Shown: positions 50,906 through 59,868 of the stretch, one piece after another
How the letters are laid out: the number at the start of each line of letters is the position of its first letter
How positions within the stretch are numbered: position 1 is the first letter of the stretch
NCBI RefSeq assembly: GCF_900105615.1
Contig: NZ_LT630003.1
Span: 1 to 64,000, forward strand
Length of the DNA stretch: 64,000 nucleotides
Direction: 5' to 3'
Source of the DNA: Lacrimispora sphenoides JCM 1415
Lineage (GTDB): Bacteria; Bacillota; Clostridia; Lachnospirales; Lachnospiraceae
Translations under genes and position numbers: made by a program
The notes under the pieces: model-generated
Seen by the model: the letters and a program-made list of their open reading frames with translations, nothing else
What the model was told of the DNA's origin: nothing
Database searches by the model: none

Positions 50906-50918
50906 GAAAGGAGGAAAC

Positions 50919-53900
50919 ATGGAACGAAAGGAAGAAAGGAAAAAAGGAAGGATCCGGAATGTTTACATGGTTTGGAAACGTATTTTGGCAATGGTCCTTT
51001 CCGTATGCCTGATAGCCGGACTAACTTTTCAGGAGACGGTAATTGCTTTTGCATATATTCCGGAACTGGGAAGCACGAATCTTGGACTTTCTGCAAGTGA
51101 TAATATCAACCAGACATGGAAGTGGAGTAATGACTATTCCAGTACTGGTTCCGGAGGCTCAAGCTGGCGCTTTGAGCTTGCAGGAAAAAAGGCAGGGCAG
51201 AGTGATACTTACAGTACCAGCAATATGCAGTTTACTTATAGCTGGTATGGTTTTCCCAGTTATCTTTTCATGGCGGCAGATGAAGCCACCAGCAATGCTA
51301 AGATAACACCGGTACCAGCCAATGTAACTGGCCTTTATACACCGGGTACACAAATAACTCTCGGCAGCGGAACGTATTATTCCGCAAAGCATGGTCAGCA
51401 TGATTCTGACGGTAATGCAATCACCGGTTCTTTTAATGGTTATTACAACGGGTATACAGAATTGCTTAAATTCGGATCGGGCGCGAATGAAACCCGTATT
51501 GAGATGAAGGTTACGACCACTCCCAGTTCCGATGGCAAATATATGCTGGTAGATTATTATCTTGCTCATGTAGGCGGTACAATGCCGTCTGACGGCCGTA
51601 CTTTCTGGCTGGGCAGCGCCTATGATCTACAAATCAATGGCAGTCTTACAAAAGATATGTATAAAACAGCCCGGGGATTTTATATGAGGGAGACTGCAAA
51701 TAAGGCGGTTGTTGTTGATGTGATTACAGATGACCCGACTCTGGGAATAACAGAACCTACGACAACAAAATGGGCAGGAAGTTTTAGCGAGCGATGTACG
51801 AATATGTTTAAGGAATCCGCGGCGTCTTCCGCATTGTCCAGTGACTGCTCTATTTCCTATTCGTGGATGTTTACAGTACGGCCTTATGAAATTATACATA
51901 GAAGAGTTGCATTTGCAATGAAAGAGGCGGCGTACTATGTTTCTTCACAAAATGGCAATAACAGTAACTCCGGAATATTTAGTGAGCCATTACAGACCAT
52001 AGAGGCTGCAATTGCTAAATGCAACGGGAAAAATGCATATATTTATATTCAGGATTATAATCCAATTAATTCTACGATTGATTTCAGCAGCATAACAAAT
52101 TCAAACACGAAAATTGTCATATCCAGTACTGATATGACATTAGGGGGAGCTCCTACCGCTGGTGCCCGTGTGACTCTGGCTCGTGCCAATGGATTTGCTG
52201 GTGAAATGTTCTCGAATAATAATAATTTTGGGCTTTCATTTACAGATATTATTATGGATGGAACCAATGGAACTATGTCAGATGCTGCTTCATTGATTCA
52301 ATCAAGCAGAGGAACTTTAGAATTAAATAATGAGCTGACTCTTCAGAATAATAATGGAAGCGCAGTAGAAATTCTGGGAAGTACGAATTTTGTGCTTAAT
52401 GGCGGAGACAGTGGAATTGAGATAAAGAGCAACAGACCTGCAGCGGGAAAAGGTGCGGTTCAATTTGAAAGTACCGGTACTTTTTCTGCCCGGAATGAAA
52501 TAAATATTTCGGATAATACAAATACAACAGGAGAAAAGGCAAATGTCTATCTGGCTGATGGGAAGCACATTACCGTAGAGGGGGATCTTGGTGCCTCCCG
52601 GATCGGTGTAACTTCCCAACAAGTTCCGGAGGCTTCTGTCGGGGAGTCAACAGCCGCGGGGCAGGAAGTCATTATAGCCGTTCCTTCGGTTGATTATTCC
52701 GGAATCATTTCCTCCTGCCCGTTTGCAGACAACTTTTTTGCAGATGCGGATACCGGTAATGGGACCGGGATCTTTTCAACGGTGGGATCCTCCGCCTTAA
52801 ATAATTCCAAAAATACAGTATTAAAACGCAATGGATATACCGTAAGCTTTGTCTACAGGGATTCCACCACGGGAGGAACTGTGACCGGTGCACCTGATAC
52901 CCCCAGCCTGTCCTATGCATCAGGCGATGAGGTGGTGATTCCGCCGCCATCCGCTATTTCCGGGTATGAGTTTACCGGAATCGCCATTGATCAGGGTACG
53001 GGCGGCACCTTAACTGCGGTGGAAACGGCAGGGACCGATTTTGGAAAAATAACCGGGACCATGCCGGGGCAGGATGCGGTGATCACCTATGAATACACCA
53101 GGATTGATGCCTCCATTGTTTTTGTAGTGAACGGAGGGACGCCTCAGCCTCAAACCCTGACAGGAACAGCCGGGAACAGCGTAAACGCCCTGCTTCCCAG
53201 TGTAAGTAGGTACGGATACGTGTTTAAGGGCTGGAGCAAAGTGAACAGCCAGGCGAGTCCGCAATACATTTCCTCTCTGCCGGCTGTGTATCCGGAAATC
53301 CCGATTACTTACTATGCCATATGGGAGTCGGATCCGGGGGTAAAGTTTGATTATACGGTGGATTACACCAATCAGAACGGCTCCATCGTGTTCCAGTCGA
53401 CGACCACGGCAAATACCTATTCCGTGGAATCGGTGATCCAGTCCCAGAAAAAGAACATCCATGGGTATTTGTGGAGTCTTTTGGATTCTCTGACCAGCCC
53501 TGCTGAATATAATTATGACGGGCTTGGAGCAGTGCCGATCGGAAACTTTGACGGCTCGACCGGGGAATTTAGCGGAAGGATGCCGGGACAGGATGCGGCT
53601 GTGAAATACGCATACAAGGTAGACCGGAATAATCCGGCGGCCAGATCGGATCTGACGGTGCGCTATGTGACGGAGAACGGAACCGTGATCCATGCGCCGG
53701 GTGTGACATCCTATTACCCGGAGGATGCCATAAGCACAAGTCCGCTGGATATATACGGATACCAGTTCGTATCGGGAAGCATAACAGCCGGAGATACTGC
53801 GGATGATACGGATGGAAATCTGGTCAGTGCAGTCCAGGGGAGCTTTGGAAGCAGCGGCGGTTTTACGGGCTTCATGCCGAATCAGCCGGTAGAAATTACA

Positions 53901-56900
53901 TATGTATATGAAGCAACAGGGGAAGGCTACCGGTTTACGGTTAATTATCTGGATAATGATTCGGCTGATAATAACTTGAGAAATATCGTTATTCCGGTGG
54001 TCCAGCAGAAAACAGCGGATACAGCGGTCAGCACAGAATACCGGGAATTGTACGGTTATAGCTATGAAAGTGCGGCAGCAGTACCGGATTTAAGCGGAAG
54101 CTTTGATGCTGGCCATGATTATACAGGGATCATGCCAAGCGATGACCTGACCGTCAGCTATCGGTATGACCGTGTTCCGTCAAAATGGTATCAGATCACC
54201 TACCGGACTGGAGCTCACGGCTCCATCTCCCATGGAAGCGGTGTGTCCCCTGACGTAGTAGAGCAAACCTTGGGAAGCGGGGTGTATAGTACTTCCGTTC
54301 TTGGAAATGACGGCTCTGCAGCCGGACAGACCGACAGCTACACCTGGAGTGTGGTAAAGGAAAAACGCCTGGTTCCCATGACGCAGGCGGACCAGTATTA
54401 CCGGTTTGCCGGTTGGTTTATAGACCAGGATGGAAACGGAGCATTGAATGGCGGAGAGCAGCTTCTGGCAGAAGATCACCGTTTTACCGGAGATGAGACT
54501 GTTACGGCCCTGTTTGAAGAGGACCCGGAGAAATGGATCGACATTCAGTTTGCGGCAGGAGAACATGGTTCTCTGGCAGACGGAAGCATTACCTCCCTCC
54601 ATATCCAGTATGACAGGACCTGGGGGGACATCGCAGGCCAGATACCGGGCTATCTACCGGAGATCAACTATCTGGTGGATAACTGGTATGACGGGGATAC
54701 GGAAGTGGAACCGACCGATGTCCTAAGAAACGGACATACCTATACCATACGTTTCTATCAGGATCCGGCCGTATTCGGAACGGATGTGGCAGCTCCCGAT
54801 GCCTCCACCGGACTTAACGGGGAAGGAAAGGGAAAGATTACTGTTTATCATACCACAGCAGGCTATCAGTACATCATTACCGATTTAAGCGGAAGTATTG
54901 TGGGAGTACAGACAGGAAACATCGCAGGCCGGGTATATTTTGACGGACTTTATCCGGGAGCCAGATACCTTGTGTATGAGGCAGCAGGAAATGTGCATGC
55001 AATCGTGGGAAACCAGATCGGAGAAACGGCAGGGAACACCAGTGACCCGGTGGAGGTATTAACACCGGTGGTGGAGACCAACTACCAGATCTTGTTTGAT
55101 GAGAACCACGAAGGAAAAACAGTGCTTGTGATCAAGCCTGCCGATAAGAAGTCGGATTATGCAGTCTTAAGTAAGGATGGAACGGTCATCGTTACCACGG
55201 AGACCGGAAGTGACGGCTGGCAGACTGTGACAGGAAATCCGGGAAGTGTGACTTTTTCCGGGCTGAATTACAACGAAGAATATATCGTGGTAGCCAGGCC
55301 AAAGGGAGAGACCGGAATCACGGCAGAAAGCCGGATGCCGGACGGATCGGTGATCACTACGGATCCTGGCGGAGCGCTGGAGATCCCCAACTACATCGTG
55401 GAGACTTTAGAAGGCCGTGTGGTAAGTGTTGATCAGGAAGCGATTGATGCAGCCAGATATGAGGAAGCCCATAAGGGAGACCGGGTGGTGATTACCGCAG
55501 ATGGGGTTAACGGAGCAGGAGAAACGTTCTTGTACTGGAAGATCACCATAGGATCGGTTCCGGGGCTTACAGGAAAGCTGTATGAGAGAGAGCTTGCCTT
55601 TGATATGCCGGATACCAATCTGGTGTTTACGGCTTATTATTCCCGTCCAACAGCCAGTCCGAGCAATGCAACGGTGGTTGATGAGGTCCGGGGAGGAAGC
55701 GAAAATGAGATCGCCCTTGATCCGGGAGAGATACCGGATCTGGAGGAAGCGCTGACGACCGATGCAGATCGTGTGCTGATGGATCAGAACCATGCAGATG
55801 TAACCTATAAGGTGGTATATACAAAGAATGCGGCAAAGGCCACGGAATCTAATGCAGTAAAGGCATCGCCTGAGTACGACAGCGACCACAGCCAGGCATT
55901 TAAGGCGGCCTGGGGACTGAATGTAGACATTGAGCGTTATGTCAATGGAAGAAAGACGGCCATGGCGACGCCATCGGATGCGGAGTTTACTACCTATATC
56001 CAGTTAGGCAAGGATGATGTGGACATGATGGACTACCAGCTATACCGGATCTTTACGGACCCGATGGACGGTTCGGTCCAGGCGGAGCTTGTGGAGATGT
56101 CGGATGATCCGGAAGAGACCGGAGGGCTGTTTACTTTTACGGCCCAGGCAGGAATGAGGTATGTGATGGTGTATTCCAAGGCATACCGGCTCTACTTCTT
56201 AAACCAGACAGCCCTTCCGAGATACCAGTATTACTTCAAGGTAAGAAAGGGAGAAGCCCCCAGCGACTGGTATTATTCCTCAGAATACGGACAGGTGGAA
56301 GAACCGGCAGATATTTTCGTCAGTGATGAAGGTGTAGAGTACAGCTATGTAGGCTGGAGCTACCGTGAGGACCGTTTAAATGAATTCGATCCGGATCGTG
56401 TGATCAGCCGGAAAACCTATGTTTACGCGTACTACGAGAATAATCAGAAGGAAGTAAATGATGCAAGAAAAGAGCTTGAGGATGCCATAAAGAACGCGAT
56501 TGATAAGAGCGATGACTATTTCCTGACATTAAAGGAGACAGAGAAGCTGAAAGAAGCAATCGAAGAGGCCCTGGAGGTACTGGACCGTACTTCTCCAAAG
56601 GCAACCCTTGATGAACTGCTTGAAGCGCTGGAAAAGCTTAAAGAAGTGACAAAGCCGTTAGATGAAGTACTGGATGACCGTTATGACCACTATGATGAGA
56701 TCCAGAGCTCGGGAAGCAAGGGAGGAAGCAAAGGCGGAGGAGGAACCGGAAGCGGAATCAAGGCAAACCCTTACAACCCAAGCAGGAGCAAGAGTTACAT
56801 CGTGGGCACCAATGGAAACTGGGAAGAGCTTTCAGGAACGGGAAGCCAGTGGGCCTTTGTACTAAACGGAGGAATCCGTCTGACAGGAATGTGGGCGAAG

Positions 56901-57311
56901 CTGGATTATGCAAACGGAGACGTGAACAAAAACGGCTGGTATCATTTCAATTCCAGCGGAATCATGGATTACGGCTGGTTCCGTGATGAGAAGCTTGACT
57001 GGTATTACTGCAATACAGAATCAGACGGCTGGCTTGGAAAGATGAAGACGGGCTGGCATCATGATAAGGAAGACAACCGCTGGTATTATTTAGACCCTGA
57101 GACAGGAATGATGGCAAAGGGCTGGAGGAATATCGGAGGAAAATGGTATTACTTTACAGAGCAGAACAGTATGGAAACCTATCGGTATGATGCGGCAACG
57201 GAAAAATGGATCTATAAGAGCAATGAAGAGCGGCCACTGGGATCCATGTACATCAGTGAGATGACGCCTGATGGATATGCCGTTGGGGGAGATGGAGCCT
57301 GGCTGCAGTAA
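50919..57311 (+). CDS. Giant surface protein C, mosaic paralogue of protein A
   Basis: 2130 residues from ATG 50919 (GAAAGGAGGAAAC upstream). Signal peptide about 10-46 (YMVWKRILAMVLSVCLIAGLTF ... AFA), like that of A. The N-terminal 550 residues share A's design (YYVSSQNGNNSNSGIFSEPLQTIEAAI beta-helix start near 337) but differ in sequence. From nucleotide 52601 the gene is colinear with A to the end: repeats, helical stalk (about 1840-1920) and wall-binding block (about 1953-2130). Variation is thus concentrated in the exposed N-terminal part, as expected if the two proteins present different faces on a common anchor, with the shared part homogenised by gene conversion. Confidence 0.9.
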   Translation: MERKEERKKGRIRNVYMVWKRILAMVLSVCLIAGLTFQETVIAFAYIPELGSTNLGLSASDNINQTWKWSNDYSSTGSGGSSWRFELAGKKAGQSDTYSTSNMQFTYSWYGFPSYLFMAADEATSNAKITPVPANVTGLYTPGTQITLGSGTYYSAKHGQHDSDGNAITGSFNGYYNGYTELLKFGSGANETRIEMKVTTTPSSDGKYMLVDYYLAHVGGTMPSDGRTFWLGSAYDLQINGSLTKDMYKTARGFYMRETANKAVVVDVITDDPTLGITEPTTTKWAGSFSERCTNMFKESAASSALSSDCSISYSWMFTVRPYEIIHRRVAFAMKEAAYYVSSQNGNNSNSGIFSEPLQTIEAAIAKCNGKNAYIYIQDYNPINSTIDFSSITNSNTKIVISSTDMTLGGAPTAGARVTLARANGFAGEMFSNNNNFGLSFTDIIMDGTNGTMSDAASLIQSSRGTLELNNELTLQNNNGSAVEILGSTNFVLNGGDSGIEIKSNRPAAGKGAVQFESTGTFSARNEINISDNTNTTGEKANVYLADGKHITVEGDLGASRIGVTSQQVPEASVGESTAAGQEVIIAVPSVDYSGIISSCPFADNFFADADTGNGTGIFSTVGSSALNNSKNTVLKRNGYTVSFVYRDSTTGGTVTGAPDTPSLSYASGDEVVIPPPSAISGYEFTGIAIDQGTGGTLTAVETAGTDFGKITGTMPGQDAVITYEYTRIDASIVFVVNGGTPQPQTLTGTAGNSVNALLPSVSRYGYVFKGWSKVNSQASPQYISSLPAVYPEIPITYYAIWESDPGVKFDYTVDYTNQNGSIVFQSTTTANTYSVESVIQSQKKNIHGYLWSLLDSLTSPAEYNYDGLGAVPIGNFDGSTGEFSGRMPGQDAAVKYAYKVDRNNPAARSDLTVRYVTENGTVIHAPGVTSYYPEDAISTSPLDIYGYQFVSGSITAGDTADDTDGNLVSAVQGSFGSSGGFTGFMPNQPVEITYVYEATGEGYRFTVNYLDNDSADNNLRNIVIPVVQQKTADTAVSTEYRELYGYSYESAAAVPDLSGSFDAGHDYTGIMPSDDLTVSYRYDRVPSKWYQITYRTGAHGSISHGSGVSPDVVEQTLGSGVYSTSVLGNDGSAAGQTDSYTWSVVKEKRLVPMTQADQYYRFAGWFIDQDGNGALNGGEQLLAEDHRFTGDETVTALFEEDPEKWIDIQFAAGEHGSLADGSITSLHIQYDRTWGDIAGQIPGYLPEINYLVDNWYDGDTEVEPTDVLRNGHTYTIRFYQDPAVFGTDVAAPDASTGLNGEGKGKITVYHTTAGYQYIITDLSGSIVGVQTGNIAGRVYFDGLYPGARYLVYEAAGNVHAIVGNQIGETAGNTSDPVEVLTPVVETNYQILFDENHEGKTVLVIKPADKKSDYAVLSKDGTVIVTTETGSDGWQTVTGNPGSVTFSGLNYNEEYIVVARPKGETGITAESRMPDGSVITTDPGGALEIPNYIVETLEGRVVSVDQEAIDAARYEEAHKGDRVVITADGVNGAGETFLYWKITIGSVPGLTGKLYERELAFDMPDTNLVFTAYYSRPTASPSNATVVDEVRGGSENEIALDPGEIPDLEEALTTDADRVLMDQNHADVTYKVVYTKNAAKATESNAVKASPEYDSDHSQAFKAAWGLNVDIERYVNGRKTAMATPSDAEFTTYIQLGKDDVDMMDYQLYRIFTDPMDGSVQAELVEMSDDPEETGGLFTFTAQAGMRYVMVYSKAYRLYFLNQTALPRYQYYFKVRKGEAPSDWYYSSEYGQVEEPADIFVSDEGVEYSYVGWSYREDRLNEFDPDRVISRKTYVYAYYENNQKEVNDARKELEDAIKNAIDKSDDYFLTLKETEKLKEAIEEALEVLDRTSPKATLDELLEALEKLKEVTKPLDEVLDDRYDHYDEIQSSGSKGGSKGGGGTGSGIKANPYNPSRSKSYIVGTNGNWEELSGTGSQWAFVLNGGIRLTGMWAKLDYANGDVNKNGWYHFNSSGIMDYGWFRDEKLDWYYCNTESDGWLGKMKTGWHHDKEDNRWYYLDPETGMMAKGWRNIGGKWYYFTEQNSMETYRYDAATEKWIYKSNEERPLGSMYISEMTPDGYAVGGDGAWLQ
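52601..57311 (+). repeat. 4.7-kb direct duplication, copy 2
   Basis: Second copy of 41461-46171 at a constant +11140 offset. The two copies lie in the same orientation with gene B between them, so recombination could delete or duplicate gene B together with one A/C junction. Confidence 0.9.
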
Positions 57312-57345
57312 GGATACGATGAAAAGCAGCAGCTTTCGTTAGCTG

Positions 57346-57387
57346 GAAAGGGAAAGTGTGCATATCCTTTGCTTTCCCTTTCTTTAT
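57346..57387 (+). terminator. Terminator after surface gene C
   Basis: GAAAGGGAAAG (57346-57356) pairs with CTTTCCCTTTC (57372-57382), followed by TTTAT. It probably ends most of the surface-operon transcript. Confidence 0.72.
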
Positions 57388-57431
57388 AGAAAACCTGACA
57401 AAGCACGATTGAAAAAGGGGATAATAAACCT

Positions 57432-57935
57432 ATGATAAAAAGCGAAGAAATGCAGAACATCTGCCGCAGCATGACTGTAACAGACCGGGTCAGTACGATG
57501 CTCATCTGTTTTCATGGAAAAAAGGAGGGAAATTTATATGGTGAAATTCTTAACTGCTATATAGACGGACCTGTATGGTTTTCCGATATAGGTGATTTAA
57601 TGCTGAAACTGGATGAAATATGCGACTGGGTTGGAACTCCCCAGCCTACCACTAATCCAAGGTTTCTTAATAAAAAAATGTCAGAAGAATATGCACACAG
57701 AACTAAGGGAAAAAACAAAATACCAGTAAAGGCAAAAATTCAGCTGCAGGATAGTTTGACCCTAAGTACCCGTGCGGTTCATGCAAAAGAAACATTGATT
57801 GTCAAAATAGAACATCGCCAGAACGCGAGTTTGCAGGGAATAGTGGCCGGCAGACTGACATCCAGAAATTATGTAGCGTTCCGAAGCGCTTTAGAACTGA
57901 TGCGCATGATAAAAGAGATTGCCGTAAGAACGTAA
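57432..57935 (+). CDS. Uncharacterised protein of 167 residues after the surface operon
   Basis: A soluble, basic protein behind AAAAAGGGGATAATAAACCT. No signal peptide or membrane segment. The middle reads WFSDIGDLMLKLDEICDWVGTPQP. The end (VKIEHRQNASLQGIVAGRLTSRNYVAFRSALELMRMIKE) resembles a short motif, F-x-RQNASWQG-x-FRSALEL, that I recall in hypothetical proteins of gut Clostridia. A regulatory role near surface operons is possible but unsupported. It lies after the gene C terminator and may be transcribed separately. Confidence 0.65.
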   Translation: MIKSEEMQNICRSMTVTDRVSTMLICFHGKKEGNLYGEILNCYIDGPVWFSDIGDLMLKLDEICDWVGTPQPTTNPRFLNKKMSEEYAHRTKGKNKIPVKAKIQLQDSLTLSTRAVHAKETLIVKIEHRQNASLQGIVAGRLTSRNYVAFRSALELMRMIKEIAVRT

Positions 57936-57969
57936 AATACGGAAATGGACCATTGGCCCTATAAAATAA

Positions 57970-58013
57970 ATATGATAAAAAGCCCGGAGAAAAGAAAATC
58001 TTCACCGGGCTTT
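57970..58013 (-). terminator. Terminator of the first 3D-domain gene
   Basis: On the minus strand AAAGCCCGG and CCGGGCTTT (57979-58013) form a stem followed by TTTATCATATTTA. On the + strand the stem also has a short TTT, so it may act in both directions. Confidence 0.75.
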
Positions 58014-58029
58014 CCTGCTGGGATTTGTA

Positions 58030-58752
58030 TTACTGAACGAGATAGATTTCTGCACTCCTGGTGCCATAAGCACGGGTTTCACCATGAGTATTGAAGAATA
58101 TATCAATGTGGTTCCCTTTGACTCCGCCTCCGCAATCCTCCGCTGTATAGACAACTCCGTTTATCATGATGCGGCTGCCGTAAGGAATGACCCTTGGATC
58201 AACAGATATGGTATGGTTTGCGGCCGCAATGGTTCCAGTGCTGGTACGTCCTCCCCAGCCTCCGGAACATTTGCGGCAAGGGCAGTAGGCCGTAGTTTTA
58301 AAAGCTCCCAGGGAACGAAGATTGGAGGTGCTGTTTTGAAGACTTGCTGCAGCGGCAGCACCTACTCCATGTACTCTGGTGCCGGAAAGCTTCTGACCTC
58401 CTGTATAGGCCTCTATCAAATAGGTGCCGTCTCCGTAGGAACTCCAGGGAACCGGCATTTCAAAACCGTAATTACCGGTTCCGTTTGATACAAGATCCTC
58501 CCGGTACTTGGAGGCGGTGGTGGTTAGTTCTGCTACGACCTGTCCGTTAGACTGATTGGTAATGACAATCTTTACTTCTGCCGCAGAGTTTGGATCAGAA
58601 CAGTTTAGGGCCCAGCCCCTGACGTTGTTCTCATCAGCATTGTCAATAATACCTGCCGTTTGGGCCGCTAAAACGTTCCATGCACTTATCAAGATAAATG
58701 TCATCATTAGTAAGGTTCCGAGGAACCAGTGAATTCGGTTTGTTTTACTCAT
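58030..58752 (-). CDS. Secreted 3D-domain protein (putative peptidoglycan-active)
   Basis: 240 residues from ATG 58752 (GAAAGGAAG upstream), rather than the longer frame from 58791. Signal peptide about 8-30. Residues 35-135 form an Ig-like or jelly-roll domain (GWALNCSDPNSAAEVKIVITNQ ... GNYGFEMPVPWSSYGDGTYLIEAY). The C-terminal 3D domain shows TAYCPCRKCSGGWGG, ISVDPRVIPYGSRIMI and TAEDCGGGVKGNHIDIFF with its conserved Asp residues. 3D domains occur in lytic transglycosylase-like wall proteins (MltA, YabE/YuiC/Rpf-like). It probably acts on the cell wall outside the membrane. Confidence 0.85.
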   Translation of the reverse strand: MSKTNRIHWFLGTLLMMTFILISAWNVLAAQTAGIIDNADENNVRGWALNCSDPNSAAEVKIVITNQSNGQVVAELTTTASKYREDLVSNGTGNYGFEMPVPWSSYGDGTYLIEAYTGGQKLSGTRVHGVGAAAAASLQNSTSNLRSLGAFKTTAYCPCRKCSGGWGGRTSTGTIAAANHTISVDPRVIPYGSRIMINGVVYTAEDCGGGVKGNHIDIFFNTHGETRAYGTRSAEIYLVQ

Positions 58753-58888
58753 ATTACAAATACTTCCTTTCTTTTTTACAATCTGTAACAAGTTTTAATA
58801 TATTTATAATTATATGTAACAGATTTGTAATAAATGAGGTACAAGTAAACATTTTACACATTTTTCCAATTTTGTCAAGGTTAAGACG

Positions 58889-58930
58889 AAAAAAACCGCA
58901 GAAGCAGTGAAGTAATTCACTGTTCTGCGG
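58889..58930 (-). terminator. Terminator of the second 3D-domain gene
   Basis: On the minus strand a long stem, CCGCAGAA-CAGTGAA with TTCACTG-CTTCTGCGG (58896-58930), is followed by TTTTTTT. It lies between the two 3D genes, so they are separate transcription units. Confidence 0.85.
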
Positions 58931-58947
58931 CGTCATATGGGCATTTC

Positions 58948-59517
58948 CTACTGTTCAATGACTGCAAATAATTCTTTTGTCTGTCTTCCAAAATCCAGCG
59001 CTTCTCTGCGGCTTCCAAAGAAAATATCGATTTTATTTCCCTTTACGCCGCTTCCGATATCTTCAACGGTATAAACGATGTCGTCGATCATGACCTTTGT
59101 TCCAAGCGGAAGAAGTGTGATATCTGCGGATATGGTATGCTGCGGCTGCGGTATCGTACCGGAATAGGTACGGCTCTGTTTGCAGGTGCTTTCGCCGGGA
59201 CAATATGCAGTGGCGGAGAAGAGTCCCAGGGATTCTCCCTTTTGATAAACCGGTTTTGCCGGTTCTTCCGGCTTTACAGGTTCGGTTTCTTTTTTCTTAA
59301 TGCCAGGTCCGATTTCCTCAGTACTGGCTGATGCCGTCTGATTTTCCGTGCTGGTTTGTATGGTTTGGTGATCCGTTCCAGAGTTTTCAGACTGTACTTG
59401 ATTCACGGTTTGGCCATTTCCTGTAGTCTCGGCTGCCAGTGCAGTTGTAGACAACAGCAGGATACAAAGAAGTGTCAGGAATCCGGTGATCCTCTTTTTC
59501 CCTGAAAAACTATTCAT
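58948..59517 (-). CDS. Second secreted 3D-domain protein
   Basis: 189 residues behind GGAGGTAAATT. Signal peptide about 8-29 (ITGFLTLLCILLLSTTALAA), a Gln/Thr/Ser/Glu/Pro-rich linker (30-95) and a 3D domain (96-185: LFSATAYCPGESTCKQSRTYSGT, HTISADITLLPLGTKVMI, VEDIGSGVKGNKIDIFF). It is a shorter relative of the neighbouring leftward gene, sharing the catalytic-domain pattern but not the Ig-like part. The two probably arose by duplication. Upstream lies the divergent heat-shock promoter. Confidence 0.85.
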   Translation of the reverse strand: MNSFSGKKRITGFLTLLCILLLSTTALAAETTGNGQTVNQVQSENSGTDHQTIQTSTENQTASASTEEIGPGIKKKETEPVKPEEPAKPVYQKGESLGLFSATAYCPGESTCKQSRTYSGTIPQPQHTISADITLLPLGTKVMIDDIVYTVEDIGSGVKGNKIDIFFGSRREALDFGRQTKELFAVIEQ

Positions 59518-59768
59518 AATTTACCTCCAAATGGATCAATCGGATATGCAGGCATATCCAGTTGATTCACAAGCTCAAGGTTGTAAGACATCTTTCCTTC
59601 AACCTTACCTCGCAATTGTGTTGTTGTGGTGTCATAATTACCATTATATTACAAAAGTGTTAAAAGTCAAGAAGATAATGTCAACAGCTTTGTAATATTT
59701 CATTTAGAATTGAGGAAAAATGTACAAACAGGACATAAAAACTTCATCAAAAAGTTTTTAGGAATGTA

Positions 59769-59797
59769 TTGACAAAAGTAGAAAAAAAGAATATATT
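59769..59797 (+). promoter_or_regulatory. Promoter of the hrcA-grpE-dnaK-dnaJ operon
   Basis: TTGACA (59769-59774) and TATATT (59792-59797) are spaced by 17 bp, a vegetative sigma-A type promoter just upstream of CIRCE. Confidence 0.85.
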
Positions 59798-59811
59798 ATG
59801 AAAAGAAGATG

Positions 59812-59838
59812 TTAGCACTCCCAAACGTTGAGTGCTAA
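59812..59838. promoter_or_regulatory. CIRCE operator
   Basis: The exact consensus TTAGCACTC, nine bases, GAGTGCTAA. HrcA binds it to repress the operon at normal temperature. It lies 15 bp after the -10 box and 30 bp before the hrcA start. Confidence 0.97.
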
Positions 59839-59868
59839 CAAAAAGACTCAGAAAGGAAGTGGGGCAGT

